A DNA stretch of 64,000 nucleotides from positions 682,001-746,000 of the forward strand of contig BSDZ01000021.1 in assembly GCA_030268105.1 (NCBI GenBank), given 5' to 3'. Made by a program: the position numbers and the translations under genes. Shown in pieces: positions 59,455-64,000 of the stretch (position 1 is its first letter; each line of letters begins with the position of its first letter). The notes under the pieces were generated by a model, which was not told where the DNA came from, did not search any database, and was given only the letters and a program-made list of their open reading frames with translations. Source of the DNA: Volvox africanus. Taxonomy: Eukaryota; Chlorophyta; Chlorophyceae; Chlamydomonadales; Volvocaceae.

Positions 59455-62400
59455 CTGGCTGGTTGGCGATCAAGCACCGACGAGACTCCATCCTCAAGGT
59501 ATTAGGCCTGGTGGCTTTCGCGGCAATCGCCATTACCTCCGCGGCACTCGTACTCGACGTTCCGTACAAGTACAGTCTTTTGTGCTGCGGTCTGGCACTT
59601 TGGGGCGTCGCGCAGGTGTGTGAATCAATGATTACGGCGAAGGTTTATTTTTGTATTGAGGGACACATCTGATTTGAACTAGAAATGCTGGGATGGGGCA
59701 GGTTTTGGTAATGTGATGTGTCATGTATGTTGGGATGAAGCTTGGGATTTTGAGAAAGGTAGCGGCACGCTGCACTGTACATGTTAATGGAAGCGGGAGA
59801 TGAACCATTTGGCACTTGTGTGGTCCAGATAAGGCGCGTCTAGTGCTGTTTCATATAGGCAATATGTCCACATAGGGCCCACAGTCGGGCCTTGATGGCC
59901 GGAGGGAGCCTTTGCTAAAGACAGACACAAACACACGTGCAAACCTACCAGGAGATGGGAGGGAGTCACAGGAGACGGAGTCGAAGTCACAATTCGGTCT
60001 CGACAAGAAGCACATCACTGTCACGCAGTGCACCGTGCTGTTCAACTAAAAATGAACCCTTCAACGCCGTGCTCCTCGACATGTTCCGTTCCGCCCCGCC
60101 TATGTTCCGTTCTCTTGAACCTCCCAAGACTGGGTCATCCATGCCTGCACTAAGTATCCCAGAAGGCGACAGTTCACATCTCGCATGTTGCTCTGTTGTT
60201 CACCTCCCGGATTCCGTACGACATATATCAAACCCCGTCCAGGCCAACGCCCCGGTTCTGGATGCCCTCTTCGCTGATTCCGTACCCACTGGCAACCGCT
60301 CCAAGCTGTACACCTGGCTGCACATGTACGGCAGTAAGGCTGCTCCTAAAATTATGGGCAAATCTGTATTAGCATTTCGGGCACATTTCATGATTTTGAT
60401 TTTGCGAAAATCATTGTCAATTGTTTTGCGGAGGAAGATAGCATTTTTTATGGTAGTCCTGTTAAGTTGTACTGGACTTGTAAACCATCCTTGACAGCGC
60501 GAGTAGGGGGAGCGTGTGTATTGTGTCCGCGAAACAATACACACGGCTGGCTGTGAGGCTGGCTGCGCTGGGGCTGCATGTGGGCTATATGTACTGGGTT
60601 AGGCTCCCGGCAGGGGCATTTTAGGTCTTTCCGTTCGCTCTCATACGGCGGACAGACAGAGAAGATGGACTGATAAACGGACGCAGCGGGTGCCAGGGCG
60701 CCTTACAGCCCGTTACCAGTCAGTTGTCTGTCCATTTATCCTGCTCGCCACGGCTAGCCTCGCCGCGGGGCCCTAACCACCAACACTTTTCTACCAGCCG
60801 CGTATCCGGATGGCCAGATGGCCAGGTGGCCAGCGCCTTGAACCTCTCGCGCTTGCTGCCCTAAGAACTCCGCAATCCCCCTCCTCCAACCCAACCCATG
60901 CGTATGCAGGTCCTATATCGTGGCACAGGGCATCGGTCCGGGTGTGGGTGCCGCCGTGTTTGCGCTCAACGGCAATGTCTGGAAACTGGAGGTCCTGCAG
61001 GTACCGACGGGTCGGGGCCTGGCTAGGGCAGAAGGGGGCCGGTACGGACAGCCTGAACTTGGGGCGGCGGACTGGAAGACGGGTGCGGCCTAGGATGAAT
61101 GAGGAGAAGGGAGGGAGGAAAATGGGGAGGACCGGGAAGGGTCTGGCCGGCTGCGGATGTACCGAGGTGACACAGGACAGGACGTGCCAGACTTAAGGAC
61201 ACAGGACGTGCCAGACTTAAGGGCTGGAATTGCCGGTTGCCGGGGAATGGCGCGTCGGTGTGAAGGTACGTGAAGCCCAGAGAATGATGCTTACGGGTTG
61301 GCTGGACTGTGAAATACCCGGCATCTTTTCTTCTCGTACGGGCAGCACCGCGTCACATCACGCCCGCGGGATCTCCTACTGCAAACGCTCATCGTGCTAG
61401 GAGAGATGATGTGCTTCGCGATCGGGACTAGGCGGGTGAGCTAGCACGTTCACATCGCGCCTTTCCTGCCACCTAAACCTTCCGCAGCATGTGATGCTGT
61501 TGGGGATGGCGCTGGCAATTATTCCGGCGCTGTTGATGTTGTGCTTCGACGACGACATGGCGCTGGGGGCGGAGAGCGAAGGGCTGCTTCGCGTGGCGCT
61601 GCTGCGGCCAACGAATGAAGAGGAAGGCCGGGAAGAGGGGGTGGAGGTAAGGCAGGGGATAGAGGGACTGGTGCTTGGATGGTTGGAAGTTTGAAATGAT
61701 GCTGTGCGGGAGGTGGTGCGGGAGGTGGTGCGGGATTACGAGCAAGGAAAGGTTTTAACAAGTGGCGTACGCTATAACGGACAGGGTACGGCGAGATGAC
61801 TCTGATGAACAGGCATTCATATTGCCTTCATCGAGCCCTTCTCATGCCTTTTTCAAGCCTTCCTCAAGCCCTTCTCAAGCCCTTCTCAAGCCCTCCTCGA
61901 GCCCTCCTCGAGCCACTACCACCATTCGTTTCATGCCATAACAACACAACACAGCAATGTCCAGTGAACAGGGAAAGATAACGTACTCATTCATCCGCTT
62001 TCCGCTTACCTTCATTATCTATCACCGCGAAAGCTTTGTCTGACTCGAGCAGCTGCATCATGGAACCGGCACTCCGCAGGGATCCGGTGGCAGCAGGCGG
62101 CACGATGCCTACAACTCCCTGGCCGGTTCGCGGTCTCAGTCCCGTACTGGCGCAGAAGCGGACTATCGGCGGCCGTTCCTGGAGGGATGGTGTTCCGATG
62201 CGGAGCGGGACTACCGCAACCAGGTGGGCAGGTGCTTGGCGCCCATTGGCCCTGCGCCAATGTCTGCGCCACCCCGCATTGCGTAGGTGTCTTGTCTATT
62301 CTCTGTGTGCGCGCGGTTGCTAGGGACCAAGGCTCATACACAAAAATGATAAACAAAAGCAGCAAGAAGATATCCGTAATCTACGGTATGGCCTAATCGC

Positions 62401-63545
62401 CTTAGGGTACTTATCGCTCGATTTTACATTATTCCTTGGATCCTGAATCCTGGATGCTGTCTAGATACCGCCAGTGAGAAATACCTCCGTACCTCCATCA
62501 ACGGTGAAAGGGGGCGGGCTAAGGGTCACGTGACTGAGTTGCCGTCCTTCCGAGAAGCGCTCCGGTAGGTGCTTTCATGCGGTGTTGACACTGACATCTG
62601 ACGCACCCACGTGCAGGTCAGTGGAGCTTGTAGCCCCGCCCGCCCGGTCTTCCCCACCATCGCAGCGGCAGCCCACTGCTACAACCCTCCGAACGTCGTG
62701 CCGATATCAAGCGGTGGAGCATACGGCAGTCGCAATGTCGGCTTTGCCGCCGTCAATAAATCGACCAGCAGCAGTGCAGGGATGGCAGTCCTTACGTCGC
62801 CCAGGGTATCGGATACCCAAGCAGCTACAGCCGCTATGCACGGTGCTCAGCCAGCAGTAGCACCAGCGCAAGCGCAAGCGCCGGTATTGGTCCCGCAGAT
62901 CCTCAGTCACACGCTGCTGTTGTCTCCCAACACGTCTCCCACTATTGACCTCTCCGGGATTGCGACCAGGGTATTCAACTCCCCGACGCCGCCGTCAGCC
63001 GCCATCGCTATCGGCAGCAGCAGCCGCAGCAGCAGCGCCAGCGGAGGAGGAGGAGCAGGATTCTTGAATGCTGCGATTGGCGGCGCGGCAGTAGCTGAGG
63101 CGGCGGTTGGGCTCGGAGAGCTACTGCAGTCGGGGGATCGTGGGGAGGTGCCTCTGGGGAGATGCAGCGCTGGCGGAGACGGTCCGGTCCAGGGGAAAGA
63201 TGTACGCATGGGTGGGGCAGGGGCTTCTGTCACGTCGGCGGCCGTGGCGGAGCGGTTCCATACTGTACGTGAAGCCGTCGATGAAGCCGCGGTGGCTGCA
63301 GCGGAAGGGCCATCCAGTGGTGCAGATAACGTATCCTCTTACGAGAGCTTCTGTAACATGAGCATCAGGGTCAGAGTAATGCCAAGAGTGGACTTCAACT
63401 CGGGCGGCGACGGCGCCGCTGGCATGATCGCCCTGGATGTCGATGACGGCGGCGCCGGAAGCAGCCGGGAACCCTCCCTTATGGCGGACTCCGTGCGTTC
63501 CGAGTTGTCCTTCCACAGCCTGCTCACCCCGGGAAGCTTTAAATC
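59455..63545 (+). CDS. Major facilitator superfamily transporter, partial
   Basis: Likely exons are 59455-59615, 60243-60333, 60910-61000, 61346-61435, 61488-61646, 62053-62223 and 62617-63545. The first encodes AGWLAIKHRRDSILKVLGL (degenerate MFS loop motif) and two helices ending in KYSLLCCGLALWGVAQ. The next has ANAPVLDALFADSVPTGNRS, characteristic of a family of volvocine MFS proteins, then GIGPGVGAAVFALNGNVWKL, RPRDLLLQTLIVLGEMMCF and MLLGMALAIIPALLMLCF. After about six helices comes an acidic and Ser/Gly-rich central loop of over 300 residues. The last exon ends at a gtaagt donor (the frame would stop just inside the intron), so the second half of the gene lies beyond the right edge. 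The 60333/60910 junction does not keep phase, so an exon is missing between them or the gene is damaged. The substrate is unknown. Confidence 0.7.
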
Positions 63546-64000
63546 GTAAGTTAGCACTTTTATGTCTGCGCCGGTTTTTTTTATGTATGCATTGACATGA
63601 GGTTGTGTGTGTGTGATGTATGTGTATGTTTGTGTTTAGGCCCCAACGTCGGTGTCGCGTCGGCTTTCCGGAGCTTGTTTTCTTTTGCCCTCAAGTCGGA
63701 GGGACTTAGGTTGGTCTTATGGTCTTAGTCAAGGTTTGCGAGGTAGGGAATGAATCGGATGTTTCCGTCACAGCTCTCTAAGTGTCCGTTTGAAAGGCTG
63801 TGCTACAACACGATTCGTGCGTGCGGTTGAGGCCGACGGGAGGACGTGGCGGCTGGGTTTGTAAGCGGTTCAAAGGCGCTCTTGCTGCCTCGTTCGCGCA
63901 TACGGCGATAGTTGACTTCAGCGAGATCTTATCGCAGTAATGCGTAATCCTCATGTTTGACTGTTTCTACGGATTCTGCATGCCCCGATAGGGTCCAGTC

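Overview
The window looks like nuclear DNA of a volvocine green alga (Volvox/Eudorina/Pleodorina type). Genes are sparse and intron-rich with GT-AG introns. Coding exons are GC-richer than their surroundings and carry Gln-, Ala-, Gly- and Pro-rich low-complexity tracts. There is a pherophorin-type extracellular-matrix (ECM) exon, a modular Pro-linked secreted protein, a TKL-like receptor-kinase-type gene and many short dispersed repeats. The species assignment is inference from gene content; no rRNA or organelle marker is present.

Layout. 0.4-2.2 kb (-): 5' part of RFT1, running off the left edge. 2.2-7.3 kb: repeats only. 7.3-11.7 kb (+): a secreted ECM-type gene with three homologous Cys-containing domains, one per exon, all bounded by phase-1 introns. 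11.7-17.1 kb: a repeat nest with SINE-like elements, a tRNA-like head, hairpins, and weak exon candidates near 14.3-15.4 kb. 17.1-21.6 kb: no confident gene. 21.7-27.4 kb (-), possibly reaching 29.8 kb: a large TKL-type kinase homologue lacking all three catalytic signature residues. 30.7-31.0 kb: a nearly exact copy of the repeat at 8.3 kb. 34.35-41.9 kb (-): a twelve-exon gene for a five-KH-domain RNA-binding protein with long Gln-rich regions, reconstructed with consistent intron phases. 43.4-44.7 kb (-): the last exon of a pherophorin and a duplicated tail of it. 44.87-46.53 kb: an AT-rich block of Rickettsiales-like DNA (sodium:solute symporter fragment, IS21-family end with istB tail, SSB-like gene, broken recT, AsmA-like fragment). 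46.6-47.2 kb (-): a secreted algal protein exon. 47.2-54.3 kb: satellites, a retroposon-like segment, a relic of the KH gene's first exon and a 30-bp inverted repeat. 54.8-56.6 kb (-): a complete three-exon lysophospholipid acyltransferase. 59.45 kb to beyond the right edge (+): a major facilitator transporter.

The genes do not form one pathway. RFT1 and the acyltransferase are ER lipid and glycan housekeeping functions. The ECM gene and pherophorin fit colonial-alga matrix biology. The most unusual stretch is the mosaic rickettsial insertion lying between two secreted-protein exons. It fits the known occurrence of rickettsial endosymbionts in volvocine algae and looks like decayed endosymbiont-to-nucleus transfer. 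Exon boundaries were read by eye from splice motifs, reading phase and family conservation; none was tested by alignment software or RNA evidence.
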